NCBI GenBank assembly: GCA_013792135.1
Contig: VMSP01000119.1
Coordinates: 1-42,117, forward strand
DNA: 42,117 nt
Reading direction: 5' to 3'
Origin: Desulfocapsa sp.
GTDB lineage: Bacteria; Desulfobacterota; Desulfobulbia; Desulfobulbales; Desulfocapsaceae
This document shows positions 16,987 through 25,303 of the stretch, piece after piece. Numbering within the stretch: position 1 is the first letter of the stretch; each line of letters begins with the position of its first letter. The notes below the pieces were generated by a model. It saw nothing but the letters and a program-made list of their open reading frames with translations, did no database searches and was not told the DNA's origin. A program made the translations under genes and the position numbers.

Positions 16987-17579
16987 CTGAACACTCTTTT
17001 CTCAACTATGATGGTCTGCCATGTAACTCCTTCTCTTTTCAGCACATCTTCCAGAGTATTAGTAACTTCGACCTGCAAAGATTTAGTCTCGGCAAATTGA
17101 ACAATCTCATCAGCCGGAACCTGATAAAATTCTCTTCCTTCAGAGTCCGGTCCTTGGCGGAGAGAGACAACCAGCAGAGAATCCTTAGCCATTAACCCGG
17201 TAAGTGTTTCCATGGAATCAATGCGCTGTTGATAAGGAAGATGCATCAAAACCCCACTCACCAGAATTAAAGAAAAACTGTGCTGATACGTTTGAAGCTT
17301 AGCCAAAATCGGCAAACAATCATTGATCCATAAAACCGGATAAATCCCAGTAGTTTTTTGGCCCAACTCAAGCAATACCGTCGCAGGTTCAACCACAATT
17401 ACTTCCCATCCCCTTTTGGCCAACCAAGCAGCATCGCGACCGGAACCCCCACCAACGTCCAAGGCCAAACCGGGATTTTGGGGTAAATGCCTGAGCCAAC
17501 TTGCATGAACCTTGTCCGGGTCCAAACTTTGATATTTATCAAATAACTGTTTGGCGTTATGGTTGTAGTAATTCAACAT
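16983..17579 (-). CDS. SAM-dependent methyltransferase coupled to the DUF3883 nuclease
   Basis: This 198-residue class I methyltransferase has motif I LALDVGGGSGRDAAWLA (residues 38-54), an acidic motif II (VIVVEPA), then SLILVSGVLMHLPYQQR and LLVVSLRQGPDSEGREFYQV. It lacks the (D/N)PPY motif of adenine- or N4-cytosine DNA methyltransferases and the PC motif of C5 enzymes. It resembles TehB/UbiE-like small-molecule or protein methyltransferases, so classical DNA modification is not supported. Its stop overlaps the nuclease start, so the two make a fixed pair. The substrate is unknown. The ribosome binding site is weak (TGAGAA). Confidence 0.8.
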   Translation of the reverse strand: MLNYYNHNAKQLFDKYQSLDPDKVHASWLRHLPQNPGLALDVGGGSGRDAAWLAKRGWEVIVVEPATVLLELGQKTTGIYPVLWINDCLPILAKLQTYQHSFSLILVSGVLMHLPYQQRIDSMETLTGLMAKDSLLVVSLRQGPDSEGREFYQVPADEIVQFAETKSLQVEVTNTLEDVLKREGVTWQTIIVEKRVFR

Positions 17580-17647
17580 TTCTCATCAACGTCAAATTCG
17601 GGCTCACAATTCTTAATAACCGCCAACAAAATCATAACTAATCAATC

Positions 17648-17853
17648 TTACAACAAGAAGTCAATCGAGTTCGTGCCGCGTTTGGAATTAACCCGGTAGC
17701 CGACGGAGATAATAGCGTCCAGATTGTACCATTTTATATTCCTGGAGACCTTTCTCCCGCCCTCTTCTTGAACTGTTGCATTTTCTGCAACAGTTGCACG
17801 TTTTTCCAATTCCCCCGTGGAGTAAATCGTGCAAGTGCCTTGAAATCAGACCT
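17648..17853 (-). pseudogene. RhuM-family fragment B
   Basis: Two frames of the minus strand carry pieces of a second RhuM-like protein. LISRHLHD recalls the helix-turn-helix segment, and after a frameshift come YSTGELEKRATVAENATVQE, then GGRKVSRNIKWYNLDAIISV and GYRVNSKRGT, before a premature TAA at 17650. RhuM genes accompany type I restriction loci and pathogenicity islands; their function is unclear. This copy lacks its beginning and its C-terminal half. Confidence 0.75.
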
Positions 17854-17855
17854 GT

Positions 17856-18125
17856 CTATCGTCGGTCCTCATCGCCAAAAGTATAAAAGGCGGCAGGTTT
17901 GTCTGAATTTGCAATATGCATTTTTTGCATATTGCTTTCTTCGTCCAATTCCCCTTCCTTGAAGACATTCCGGATATGACGGGAGATAACAGACTGATCT
18001 CTCTGGAAAAGTTCCACCATTTGTGCCTGAGTCAACCAGACCGTCTCCTTCCCGAGGTGAACTTCAAGCAGGCTTTGCCCGCCCTCGGTCTGATAAATGA
18101 CTATTTCACCGTATTCACTTTGCAT
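17856..18125 (-). pseudogene. RhuM-family N-terminal fragment A
   Basis: The 89-residue frame starts MQSEYGEIVIYQTEGGQ, runs through VWLTQAQMVELFQRDQSVIS, RHIRNVFKEGELDEESN and IANSDKPAAFYTFGDEDRR, then stops where RhuM would continue with YNLDVIISVGYR. Normal length is about 330 residues. The ATG lies one base after the stop of the hsdR remnant, the arrangement expected when rhuM follows hsdR in one operon. Fragment B takes over directly after it, so the two come from different rhuM alleles or copies. Confidence 0.75.
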
Positions 18126-18126
18126 A

Positions 18127-18245
18127 TTACGCCGCCAAAGCCTCATTCCATTCTTCAACAATCATATTCAACTCATCGCCAAAAAACTGATGCACCATGT
18201 AAATCCACCTTCCTGGGCCAAGGGAGCATAATCAAAATCACCTCT
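18127..18245 (-). pseudogene. 3' end of a type I restriction subunit gene (hsdR-like)
   Basis: The last 23 codons read MVHQFFGDELNMIVEEWNEA then LAA and stop. This is the typical C-terminus of HsdR-type restriction subunits (hQ.FGdeLn.iieELNEaLaA). A frameshift earlier, GDFDYAPLAQEGGF continues the match upstream to about 18245. The remaining roughly 900 residues of the helicase-nuclease are absent. It lies between fic and the RhuM pieces, which fits a decayed type I restriction locus. Confidence 0.65.
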
Positions 18246-18301
18246 ATCAATTCAAGGTACCCATCAGCCACTGGCTCTTCTCATCGGTAGACATTATTGA
18301 C

Positions 18302-19450
18302 TCATCCTTCCACAAAGAGGCGGACATAGTCGTTGAAGATAAAAAGACGGTCGCGTTTTCGGCCTGTGAGTTCGCGCAGAATAGTGTGTTCGCAGAAATC
18401 ACTGATCAATTTGCTTGCCGTATTAGGCTGTGCATTCAACAAGGCCGTTACCTGTTTAATGCTGACCACAGGATTCTCATAGAGATGCCGGATAAGGGCC
18501 TGGGCGTTCTTTTGTCGGCGGACATGGAAGCACGGCAGAATTTCACGTTCGATACGTTCCTTAAGAACAATTATCTCTTTGAAGACCTGGATGGATTGGC
18601 TGGCCGTCTCCCGCACGCCGTACAGAAAGAACCTGAGCCAATCAATCAGGTTATGGTTGGTGCGGACGGCGGTCAAATGATCGTAATAATCGCCCTTGCG
18701 CTGTTCAAAGAAAAAAGAAAGATACAGGGCCGGTTTGGCAAGCAGCCCGAAGCTGACCAGATAGAGAACAATAAGCAATCGCCCAAGACGGCCATTGCCA
18801 TCCAGAAAAGGATGAATGTTTTCAAATTGATAATGAATGATGCCGATCTTGACCAGATGGGGAACATGGATCTCTTCATTATGCATGAATTTTTCCAGGT
18901 CACTCATCAATTCCGGGACATGTTCATGATGCGGTGGAACAAAGGTGGCATTTTTCAGAGTCATGCCGATCCAGTTCTGGCTGGTGCGGAATTCCCCCGG
19001 CTGTTTGTGCTTGCCACGCACACTTTGCAAGAGGATGCGGTGGATATCCTTGATCAGGCGGCTGGAAAGCGGCAAGGTCTGCAGTTGGCTGATGGCTGCG
19101 TTGAGGGCCTGGATATAGTTTTGAACCTCCTGCCAGTCATCACGTTTTTCAGGATCAAGGTCCAACTCGTCCACCAGGGCTTCTTCCATATTGGTTCGGG
19201 TGCCTTCTATGCGGCTTGAAGTGGTGGCTTCCTTGGTGACATGCATTTTTATAAAAAAGTCCACATCGGGAATAAGCTGGGAAAAAGCATTCAGCTCGCC
19301 AAGCAGGCGGCTGGACTCATCCAGGAGGGTGATGATTTCAGGGGTGGAAATCTGCCATTCCAGATTGATCGGTTCAGGCAAAAAGCTCCGGTATTGGTAC
19401 TGTTGTTCAAAACGACCGGAATGGAATTGGCTTATATCTTTTCTCAACAT
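18302..19450 (-). CDS. Fic family protein (predicted AMP transferase)
   Basis: This 382-residue protein has an N-terminal Fic_N region with the inhibitory helix motif SSRIEGT (residues 78-84, with the blocking Glu82), a complete Fic core HPFLDGNGRLGR (213-224, catalytic His213) and a C-terminal winged-helix segment (PVVSIKQVTALLNAQPNTAS). Such class II Fic proteins transfer AMP to target proteins and are held inactive by their own helix. The winged helix may bind DNA. All key residues are intact. It sits where Fic genes often occur in type I restriction loci. An IS1595 element is inserted 12 bp upstream of its ATG, so its native promoter is separated from it. Confidence 0.9.
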   Translation of the reverse strand: MLRKDISQFHSGRFEQQYQYRSFLPEPINLEWQISTPEIITLLDESSRLLGELNAFSQLIPDVDFFIKMHVTKEATTSSRIEGTRTNMEEALVDELDLDPEKRDDWQEVQNYIQALNAAISQLQTLPLSSRLIKDIHRILLQSVRGKHKQPGEFRTSQNWIGMTLKNATFVPPHHEHVPELMSDLEKFMHNEEIHVPHLVKIGIIHYQFENIHPFLDGNGRLGRLLIVLYLVSFGLLAKPALYLSFFFEQRKGDYYDHLTAVRTNHNLIDWLRFFLYGVRETASQSIQVFKEIIVLKERIEREILPCFHVRRQKNAQALIRHLYENPVVSIKQVTALLNAQPNTASKLISDFCEHTILRELTGRKRDRLFIFNDYVRLFVEG

Positions 19451-19461
19451 GTAAAGACCCT

Positions 19462-20505
19462 TTTGGAAATTTGATTACCACTCTTTCTCAGCCAAAGTTA
19501 GTAAACGATCTGGCATAGGAGGTGTTCGAACTGCTACATAGGCCAACCGTGGTAGCAGGTTTTGCAAATCAAAGCGACGATTAAAGCGATATTGAAATTC
19601 TGCAAGATATCGTGGGATATGCTTTGGTTGGAATGTATGAAAAGTTCCCCTTAAAGAATTTTTCAAATTTCCGAGTATCGTATTAACCCATTTGAAGGAA
19701 GGATGCTCTACTGCTTTTTTCCCTCCTCCAACGACATGTCGCTCATGGGAACAGTTGGCTTTTTCAACAGCCTTAAAACAGGCGAGTCCGTCGGAAACAA
19801 CGTTTGAATGAGGAGATAGATGATGATTGCTCCAACGTGCAATTTCTGTCAATTGAAACCCTTTGATTCTTGAAAGTTTCATGCAATATGGCTTGCCATC
19901 ATGTGTTTCAATGGCTGCCACAAAAGGAGTTTTACCTGCGGCCCCACGACCTCTTTTACCAGGCGCCCGTTTGCCACCAAGATAGGAGTCATCGATTTCA
20001 ATGCGGCCAGTAAGTTTTTTAGTGCTGTCATGTTCAAGCATGACTTGCATTAATTTGTGTTTCAACCGCCAAGTGGCATTGTAAGAGGCACCGATGTGGC
20101 GGGAAAGCTCTAATGCGGAAATGCCATTCTTACCTTGAGTCATTAAAAACATTGCAAGAAACCATTTGGTTAAAGGCAAATTACTGGAGTGAAAGATCGT
20201 CCCAGCAGTAACAGATGTTTGAAAATGACAACGATGGCATTGAAAAACGTTTCTTTTCTTGATTTCACAGTATGTTTTATTACCACATTTTGGACAAATG
20301 AAGCCATTGGGCCAGCGAAAACGGAATAGAGCTGAACGACATTTTTTTTCAGATCCGTATTGGTCCATGAAATCTAGGATACTCATCCCTTTTTGAAATT
20401 GAATTTTATTTTTGGCCATGTTGCTACCTCCTATTTTTAAGGGGTTGCGTTCTTACATCTACAATATAAGCATGGCTGTAAAAGAGTGGTAATCAGATTT
20501 GGAAA
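19462..20505. mobile_element. Complete IS1595-family insertion sequence with target duplication
   Basis: The element spans 19470-20497 (1028 bp). Its ends TTTGATTACCACTCTTTCTC and (reverse complement of the right end) TCTGATTACCACTCTTTTAC are inverted repeats, and the outer 8 bp TTTGGAAA occur at both 19462-19469 and 20498-20505 as a target-site duplication. Eight-bp duplications are typical of the IS1595 family. One intact transposase gene fills it. It separates fic from its upstream regulatory region. Confidence 0.9.
19475..20419 (-). CDS. IS1595-family transposase
   Basis: This 314-residue transposase has an N-terminal zinc ribbon (CPKC at residues 42-45, CHRC at 61-64) and then the ISXO2-like core: Asp143 in RIEIDDSYLGGKRAPGKRG, Asp210 in NVVSDGLACF, and VNTILGNLKNSLRGTFH, where the third catalytic position is Asn, as in one branch of this family. 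It ends in PRYLAEFQYRFNRRFDL. It cuts and pastes or copies its own element. AGGAGG precedes the ATG. Length and all motifs are complete, so it may be active. Confidence 0.93.
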   Translation of the reverse strand: MAKNKIQFQKGMSILDFMDQYGSEKKCRSALFRFRWPNGFICPKCGNKTYCEIKKRNVFQCHRCHFQTSVTAGTIFHSSNLPLTKWFLAMFLMTQGKNGISALELSRHIGASYNATWRLKHKLMQVMLEHDSTKKLTGRIEIDDSYLGGKRAPGKRGRGAAGKTPFVAAIETHDGKPYCMKLSRIKGFQLTEIARWSNHHLSPHSNVVSDGLACFKAVEKANCSHERHVVGGGKKAVEHPSFKWVNTILGNLKNSLRGTFHTFQPKHIPRYLAEFQYRFNRRFDLQNLLPRLAYVAVRTPPMPDRLLTLAEKEW

Positions 20506-20521
20506 TGACATTTCATTTTTT

Positions 20522-20571
20522 TATGTCAATTGCATGGGATCAATTTGACATAGCGTGGGGGGTTATGTCAA
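20522..20571. promoter_or_regulatory. Three TATGTCAA half-sites, candidate operator of fic
   Basis: TATGTCAA occurs at 20522-20529, inverted (TTGACATA) at 20545-20552, and again at 20564-20571; the last two form a 9-bp inverted repeat, TTTGACATA/TATGTCAAA. Before the IS insertion this region would have lain about 40-90 bp upstream of the fic ATG. It may be a repressor operator with overlapping TTGACA -35 boxes on the minus strand. Confidence 0.35.
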
Positions 20572-20674
20572 ATCAAAAGCGGTCGAAATTTCAGCTGCAA
20601 ATTTATCATGCCGCCAACTGAGAAACAAATCAAGAAAAACAAAGGCCACAGGGATGGAAACCCTCGCGGGTGAT

Positions 20675-20740
20675 AGCCTGGGCCACCGGCCTCATAAAAT
20701 TATGGGATGCAAAGCCCCATTTGAGGTATTCTTTGCTTAG
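20675..20740 (+). pseudogene. Possible IS30-type transposase C-terminal scrap
   Basis: The frame LGHRPHKIMGCKAPFEVFFA and stop resembles the end of IS30-family transposases (LNxRPRKxLGxxTPxEVF). Only about 20 residues match. The interval 20573-20989 otherwise holds the inverted repeat below and no gene. Confidence 0.35.
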
Positions 20741-20819
20741 ACGATACGCTATACTGCATCATCACTGGGAGTTGCACTTATAAGGGATGTAGAATTTGCT
20801 GACATACCATTTTACTTGG

Positions 20820-20897
20820 TAGGGTGCGCCGTGCGCACCGTTTGTGCTATCATCCTACCTGGGCATAAAACAACAACGGTGCGCACAGCGCACCCTA
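20820..20897. repeat. REP-like or MITE-like inverted repeat
   Basis: TAGGGTGCGCCGTGCGCACC (20820-20839, continuing GTT) and its partner at 20875-20897 are inverted copies with 22 of 23 matches, separated by 32 nt. Palindromes of this GTAGGGTGCGC...GCGCACC type are scattered in many bacterial genomes. It lies about 90 bp before the RND genes. Confidence 0.75.
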
Positions 20898-20989
20898 CTA
20901 AAAACGGTATTTTAATATTTTCCAAGCCCCTAAGTGCAATCTGCCAAAGCTACAATTGTATACAAAATCCAAAACCCCGGAGACCAGTA

Positions 20990-22063
20990 ATGAAATCCGT
21001 TCATGTTCGCCTTATTCAGATAGCCTGCCTGGCGCTTCTGACATCCTTGACTCTTTCCGGCTGCAGCAACGGCGAGGAGACCGCGACCCAGCCCCCCTCT
21101 TCGCCGCAGGAAAAGGTTACCAACGTCGCACTGAGCACGGTAGTCCGACAGGACATACAGGAGACCTTCACCCTCCCCGGCACTCTGGAGGCCTGGGAAG
21201 ATCTGACCCTGGCCGCTGAGATGGCCGGCCCGGTCCGCTGGATCGGCCCCAAAGAGGGCGATCGACTGAAAAAAGGGGAAGCCATCCTGCGCATCGATCC
21301 TGAAAGACGCGAGGCTGAGCTGGCCCGCGACCAGATTGAGTTTGAGCTGCAGCAAAAACACCTGGAGCGCCGCCGAACCCTGTTTGAGCGCGAGCTGGTC
21401 AGTCAGCAGGAATTTGAAGATGCCCGCAAGACCTTCGAACAGGCCCAGGCCCAGCTCCGGCTCTCAAAGGTGGCTCTCGACAAAAGCACCCTGCGCAGCC
21501 CGGTGGACGGCATTCTCGACCGGCTACTGGTGGATCGGGGTGAGTACGTTTCCGACGGGGACCCGGCAGCGGTTGTGATGCAGGTCAACCGGCTGCGGGC
21601 CTTGGTCGATGTGCCTGAGAAGGAGATCCAGGGCTTGGCCGTGGGCGGGAAGGCCCGGATTTTCGCAGCCCCGGTACGGGGAGAGAGTGGCCCGGGACTG
21701 GACGGCGAGATCATCCACCTCTCTTACGGGGCCGATCCCGCCACCCGCACCTATCTGGCCAAGATCGCGGTGGACAACAGCACGGAGGCCCTGCGCCCCG
21801 GGATGATCGTTCAGGTCGGCTTTACCCGCCGGGAACTCACTCAGGTGATCGCTGTCCCCCTCTATGCCCTGGTCGATCGCGACGGGGTTAAGGTGGTCTA
21901 TATCGAAGAGGGCGGCAAGGCGCTGCTGCGTCCGGTCAAGGTCGGCCCCATTGTCGGCAATCTGGCTGTGATTGAAGAGGGGCTCGCGCCCGGGGAGCAC
22001 CTCATCGTCAAGGGTCAGTATCTGGTCAAGGATGGTGCCTCCGTGCTTGAGGAAGGAAAGTGA
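20990..22063 (+). CDS. RND efflux periplasmic adaptor (membrane fusion protein)
   Basis: This 357-residue lipoprotein of the HlyD/AcrA type has the lipobox LTLSGC (Cys25). It has a split biotinyl-lipoyl domain (LPGTLEAWEDLTLAAEMAGP and STLRSPVDGILDRLLVDRGE), a helical hairpin between them, and C-terminal beta-barrel and membrane-proximal parts (ALRPGMIVQVGF, GLAPGEHLIVKGQYLVKDGA). It links the inner membrane pump to an outer membrane channel. The ATG at 20990 follows GGAG and gives a proper signal peptide; an upstream frame from 20816 runs through the repeat and is not a gene. The pump gene follows after one base. GC content is visibly higher than in the surrounding genes. Confidence 0.9.
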   Translation: MKSVHVRLIQIACLALLTSLTLSGCSNGEETATQPPSSPQEKVTNVALSTVVRQDIQETFTLPGTLEAWEDLTLAAEMAGPVRWIGPKEGDRLKKGEAILRIDPERREAELARDQIEFELQQKHLERRRTLFERELVSQQEFEDARKTFEQAQAQLRLSKVALDKSTLRSPVDGILDRLLVDRGEYVSDGDPAAVVMQVNRLRALVDVPEKEIQGLAVGGKARIFAAPVRGESGPGLDGEIIHLSYGADPATRTYLAKIAVDNSTEALRPGMIVQVGFTRRELTQVIAVPLYALVDRDGVKVVYIEEGGKALLRPVKVGPIVGNLAVIEEGLAPGEHLIVKGQYLVKDGASVLEEGK

Positions 22064-22064
22064 C

Positions 22065-25000
22065 ATGCTGATTTCCAATGTTGCCATCGGACACCGCAGC
22101 ACCATTTTCGTCTTGATGCTGATGTTCATCGTGGTCGGGGTCTACAGCTATATCACCCTGCCCCGGGAGTCGACCCCGGACATCACCATCCCCTACGTCC
22201 TGGTGAGCACCACCTATGAGGGGGTGGCGCCCTCGGACATCGAGACCCTCATCACCCTGCCCATTGAGCGCAAACTCAAGGGCCTCAAGGATGTGAAGGA
22301 AATCCGTTCGCTGAGCGCCGAGGGTTCCTCCTTGATCACCATCGAGTTTACCCCCAAAGTAGACATCGACAATGCCCTGCAATGGGTCCGCGACAAGGTG
22401 GACCAGGCCAAGGGGGATCTCCCGGATGACCTGGAAAACGACCCCTCCATCCTCGAAATCAACCTCTCCGAATTCCCGATTCTGATGCTGGCCGTTGCAG
22501 GCGACGTCGAGGAGTCCGTGCTCAAGCGGGTGGCGGAGGAACTGGAGGACCGGATAGAGGCGATTCCCGGTGTGCTGGAGGCAAATCTTATCGGCGCCCG
22601 TGAGCGGGAGATCCGCGTGGAATTCAACCCGGATAGGATGGCCGCCTACAAACTCTCCTTTGCCGAAATTCTCCAATCCGTCCAACGTGAGAACGTAAAC
22701 ATTCCCGGCGGCAGCCTTGATCTCAGCCAGGGGAAATATCTACTGCGGATCCCCGGGGAGTTCACCGACCCGGCCGAGGTAGACACCTTGATGGTGGCGA
22801 TCCGCGACGGCCGGCCAATTTACCTCACGGATGTGGCCACGGTCCGCGACACCTTTGAAGACCGCACCAGCCACGCCAGACTCAACGGTCGCAACAGCGT
22901 GACTCTGGCGGTCAAGAAGCGGACCGGCGAGAACATCATCGCCGTTGCCGACCACGTCTTCGCCCTGCTTGAGATCGCTCGGAACCAGATTCCCGAGGGG
23001 GTCGAGATTTCCGTCACCCTGAACCAGTCCAAGGATATCCGGCGCATGGTTTCGGATCTGGAGAACAACATCCTTACCGGTCTGATCCTGGTGGTTGTGG
23101 TTCTCTTTTTCTTCCTCGGGCTGAACAACGCCCTCTTCGTCGCCTCGGCTATTCCTTTTTCCATGCTGCTCTCCTTTGCCGTCCTTCAGGCCCTGGGGAT
23201 CACCCTGAACATGGTGGTTCTCTTCAGTCTGATCCTGGCACTGGGGATGCTGGTGGACAATGCCATCGTCATTGTCGAGAACATCTACCGGCACATGCAG
23301 GAAGGCAAGGACCGGGTCAGCGCATCCAGGCTGGCGGCGAAAGAGGTCGGCTGGCCGATCATCACCTCGACTGTGACCACCCTGTGCGCTTTCGGGCCGA
23401 TGATGTTCTGGCCGGGAATAATGGGTGAGTTCATGAAGTACCTGCCGCTGACCCTGATCATCGTCCTGAGCTCATCGCTCTTTGTCGCCCTGGTCATTAA
23501 CCCGGTGCTCTGCGCCTCCTTCATGCGCATCGGCCATAACAATAAGAGCGATGGCGGCGATGAGTCCCGCGTCCTCCGCGGCTATCGCTGGCTGCTGGAG
23601 AGGTCGCTTGATCATCGCGGCCTGGTGGTCGGCGGTGCGATTCTGCTGATGGTTTTGATCGTCGCCAGCTACGGCCTGCTCGGTCACGGAGTGGAGCTCT
23701 TCCCCGATTCCGAGCCGAACCGGGCCTTCGTCGAAATCAAGGCTGCAGAAGGGGCCAATCTGGAGACCTCAAACCAACTGGCCCTGACGGTGGAGAAGGT
23801 CGCCCGCCAGGAAGCGGACCTGGAATTCGTCACCGGCGAGGTTGGCGTTGCCGCAAGCGGCGAGGCAAGCGGAGGATCTGCGGGGCAGTCGCATCAAAGC
23901 AAAATCTCCCTGGACTTTGTCGACCGGCATGAACGCCACGACGATTCAAATAGTGTGCTGGGCCGTATCCGCAAGGCGCTGAGCTCCATGGCCGGGGCGG
24001 AAATAAAGGTGGAGAAAGAGAAGCATGGCCCGCCCACAGGGCCGCCGGTCAATATCGAGATCAGCGGTGAAGAGATAGGCATCCTGGGAGCACTGGTGGA
24101 GCAGTCCAAGGCCCTGATCAAGGATGTCCCCGGCCTGGTCGATCTCAAGGATGATTTTTCCAAGGCCAAGCCCGAGATCCGGGTGCTGGTGGACCGCAAC
24201 AAGGCGACGCTGCTGGGGCTCTCCACCGCGGTAATCTCCACCACTGTCAAGGCCGCCATCAGCGGCAGCAAACTCGGGATCTACCGTGACGGCAAGGATG
24301 AGTATGACATCGTGGCCCGCCTGCCAGAACCACGTCGCCAGAACCTGTCTGATATTGGCAGTCTGCTCATTCCCACCATGACCGGGGCTCCGATTCCCCT
24401 CTCCACTGTGGCCAGGATCGAACTGAGTGCAGGCTTTGGCGCAATCCGCCACCTCGATCAGAACCGGGTAGTGACCATCTCCGCCAACACCTTCGGTCGC
24501 AACAGCAACGAGGTGTTGAAGGAAGTGCAGAGCCGCCTGGCCACCCTCGATCTGCCCGCCGGCTACACGATCATTTTCTCCGGCGAGCAGGAAGAGCAGC
24601 AAGATGCGACCGCCTTTCTCGGCAAGGCATTTGTGGCCGCGGTCTTCCTCATCGCCATGGTGCTGCTCGCCCAGTTCAACTCGGTGCGCCAGATGCTGAT
24701 TGTCATGAGCTCCGTAATCCTCTCACTGACCGGGGTCTTCCTCGGCCTGATGGTGACTGCGACCCCCTTCGGCATCATCATGACCGGCATCGGGGTCATC
24801 TCTCTAGCCGGGGTGGTGGTCAACAACGCCATCGTTCTCATCGACTACATCAATCAGCTGCGAGCAAGGGGGCTGGAGCTGCGCGAGGCCTTGATCCGGG
24901 CCGGATTGGTACGCTTTCGCCCGGTCATGCTCACCGCCGTGACCACCATTCTCGGTCTGCTCCCCATGGCCGTGGGGGTGAGTTTTGACTTCCGTAATTT

Positions 25001-25175
25001 CGCCTGGGAAATCGGCGGCGAATCAGCCCAATGGTGGGGCCCGATGGCAGTGGCGGTAATTTTTGGTCTGGCTGTGGCAACCTTGTTGACCCTGGTAGTC
25101 GTCCCCGTGCTCTACTCCCTGTCGCAGACCTTTTCCTTAGGGAGAAGCCAACCTGAGCTGGATCAAGCAAAATGA
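22065..25175 (+). CDS. RND efflux pump, AcrB/MexB-like inner membrane subunit
   Basis: This 1036-residue proton-driven exporter starts MLISNVAIGHRSTIFVLMLM with the first span. It has two large periplasmic halves and 12 spans. The proton-relay region reads GMLVDNAIVIVENIYR (about residues 391-406), with Asp-Asn rather than the Asp-Asp of AcrB, as in many HAE1-type relatives. Repeated halves are visible: the second has GVISLAGVVVNNAIVLIDYI and FRPVMLTAVTTILGLLPMAV. Substrates could be drugs, solvents or bile-like compounds and cannot be told from sequence. There is no outer membrane factor gene nearby, so it must share a TolC-like channel. I chose the ATG at 22065, just after the adaptor stop. 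Confidence 0.93.
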   Translation: MLISNVAIGHRSTIFVLMLMFIVVGVYSYITLPRESTPDITIPYVLVSTTYEGVAPSDIETLITLPIERKLKGLKDVKEIRSLSAEGSSLITIEFTPKVDIDNALQWVRDKVDQAKGDLPDDLENDPSILEINLSEFPILMLAVAGDVEESVLKRVAEELEDRIEAIPGVLEANLIGAREREIRVEFNPDRMAAYKLSFAEILQSVQRENVNIPGGSLDLSQGKYLLRIPGEFTDPAEVDTLMVAIRDGRPIYLTDVATVRDTFEDRTSHARLNGRNSVTLAVKKRTGENIIAVADHVFALLEIARNQIPEGVEISVTLNQSKDIRRMVSDLENNILTGLILVVVVLFFFLGLNNALFVASAIPFSMLLSFAVLQALGITLNMVVLFSLILALGMLVDNAIVIVENIYRHMQEGKDRVSASRLAAKEVGWPIITSTVTTLCAFGPMMFWPGIMGEFMKYLPLTLIIVLSSSLFVALVINPVLCASFMRIGHNNKSDGGDESRVLRGYRWLLERSLDHRGLVVGGAILLMVLIVASYGLLGHGVELFPDSEPNRAFVEIKAAEGANLETSNQLALTVEKVARQEADLEFVTGEVGVAASGEASGGSAGQSHQSKISLDFVDRHERHDDSNSVLGRIRKALSSMAGAEIKVEKEKHGPPTGPPVNIEISGEEIGILGALVEQSKALIKDVPGLVDLKDDFSKAKPEIRVLVDRNKATLLGLSTAVISTTVKAAISGSKLGIYRDGKDEYDIVARLPEPRRQNLSDIGSLLIPTMTGAPIPLSTVARIELSAGFGAIRHLDQNRVVTISANTFGRNSNEVLKEVQSRLATLDLPAGYTIIFSGEQEEQQDATAFLGKAFVAAVFLIAMVLLAQFNSVRQMLIVMSSVILSLTGVFLGLMVTATPFGIIMTGIGVISLAGVVVNNAIVLIDYINQLRARGLELREALIRAGLVRFRPVMLTAVTTILGLLPMAVGVSFDFRNFAWEIGGESAQWWGPMAVAVIFGLAVATLLTLVVVPVLYSLSQTFSLGRSQPELDQAK

Positions 25176-25253
25176 CGCTATAAAAAGGGCGCCAAGCAAT
25201 GAGTTCAATATCGAGTAAAGGCTATGACAGGATAAAAGAGTAAAGGAGAGGTT

Positions 25254-25288
25254 GCCGGAGATCGGAGTCAATGACTTCGATCTCCGGC
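25254..25288. terminator. 17-bp hairpin between converging genes
   Basis: GCCGGAGATCGGAGTCA and TGACTTCGATCTCCGGC pair with one wobble and an almost absent loop. It lies between the converging RND and rubredoxin genes and is likely a bidirectional terminator, although T-runs are weak. Confidence 0.55.
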
Positions 25289-25303
25289 AGGTGCTAATCC
25301 GAC

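Noticed and set aside
16983-17579. DNA methyltransferase of a restriction system
   Set aside because: No NPPY/DPPY or PC motif is present; the protein looks like a small-molecule or protein methyltransferase.
20816-20989. Extended start of the RND adaptor
   Set aside because: The extra codons run through the inverted repeat. The ATG at 20990 has GGAG and a proper lipoprotein signal.
21972-22064. Extended start of the RND pump
   Set aside because: It overlaps the adaptor gene; the ATG at 22065 gives the normal pump N-terminus.
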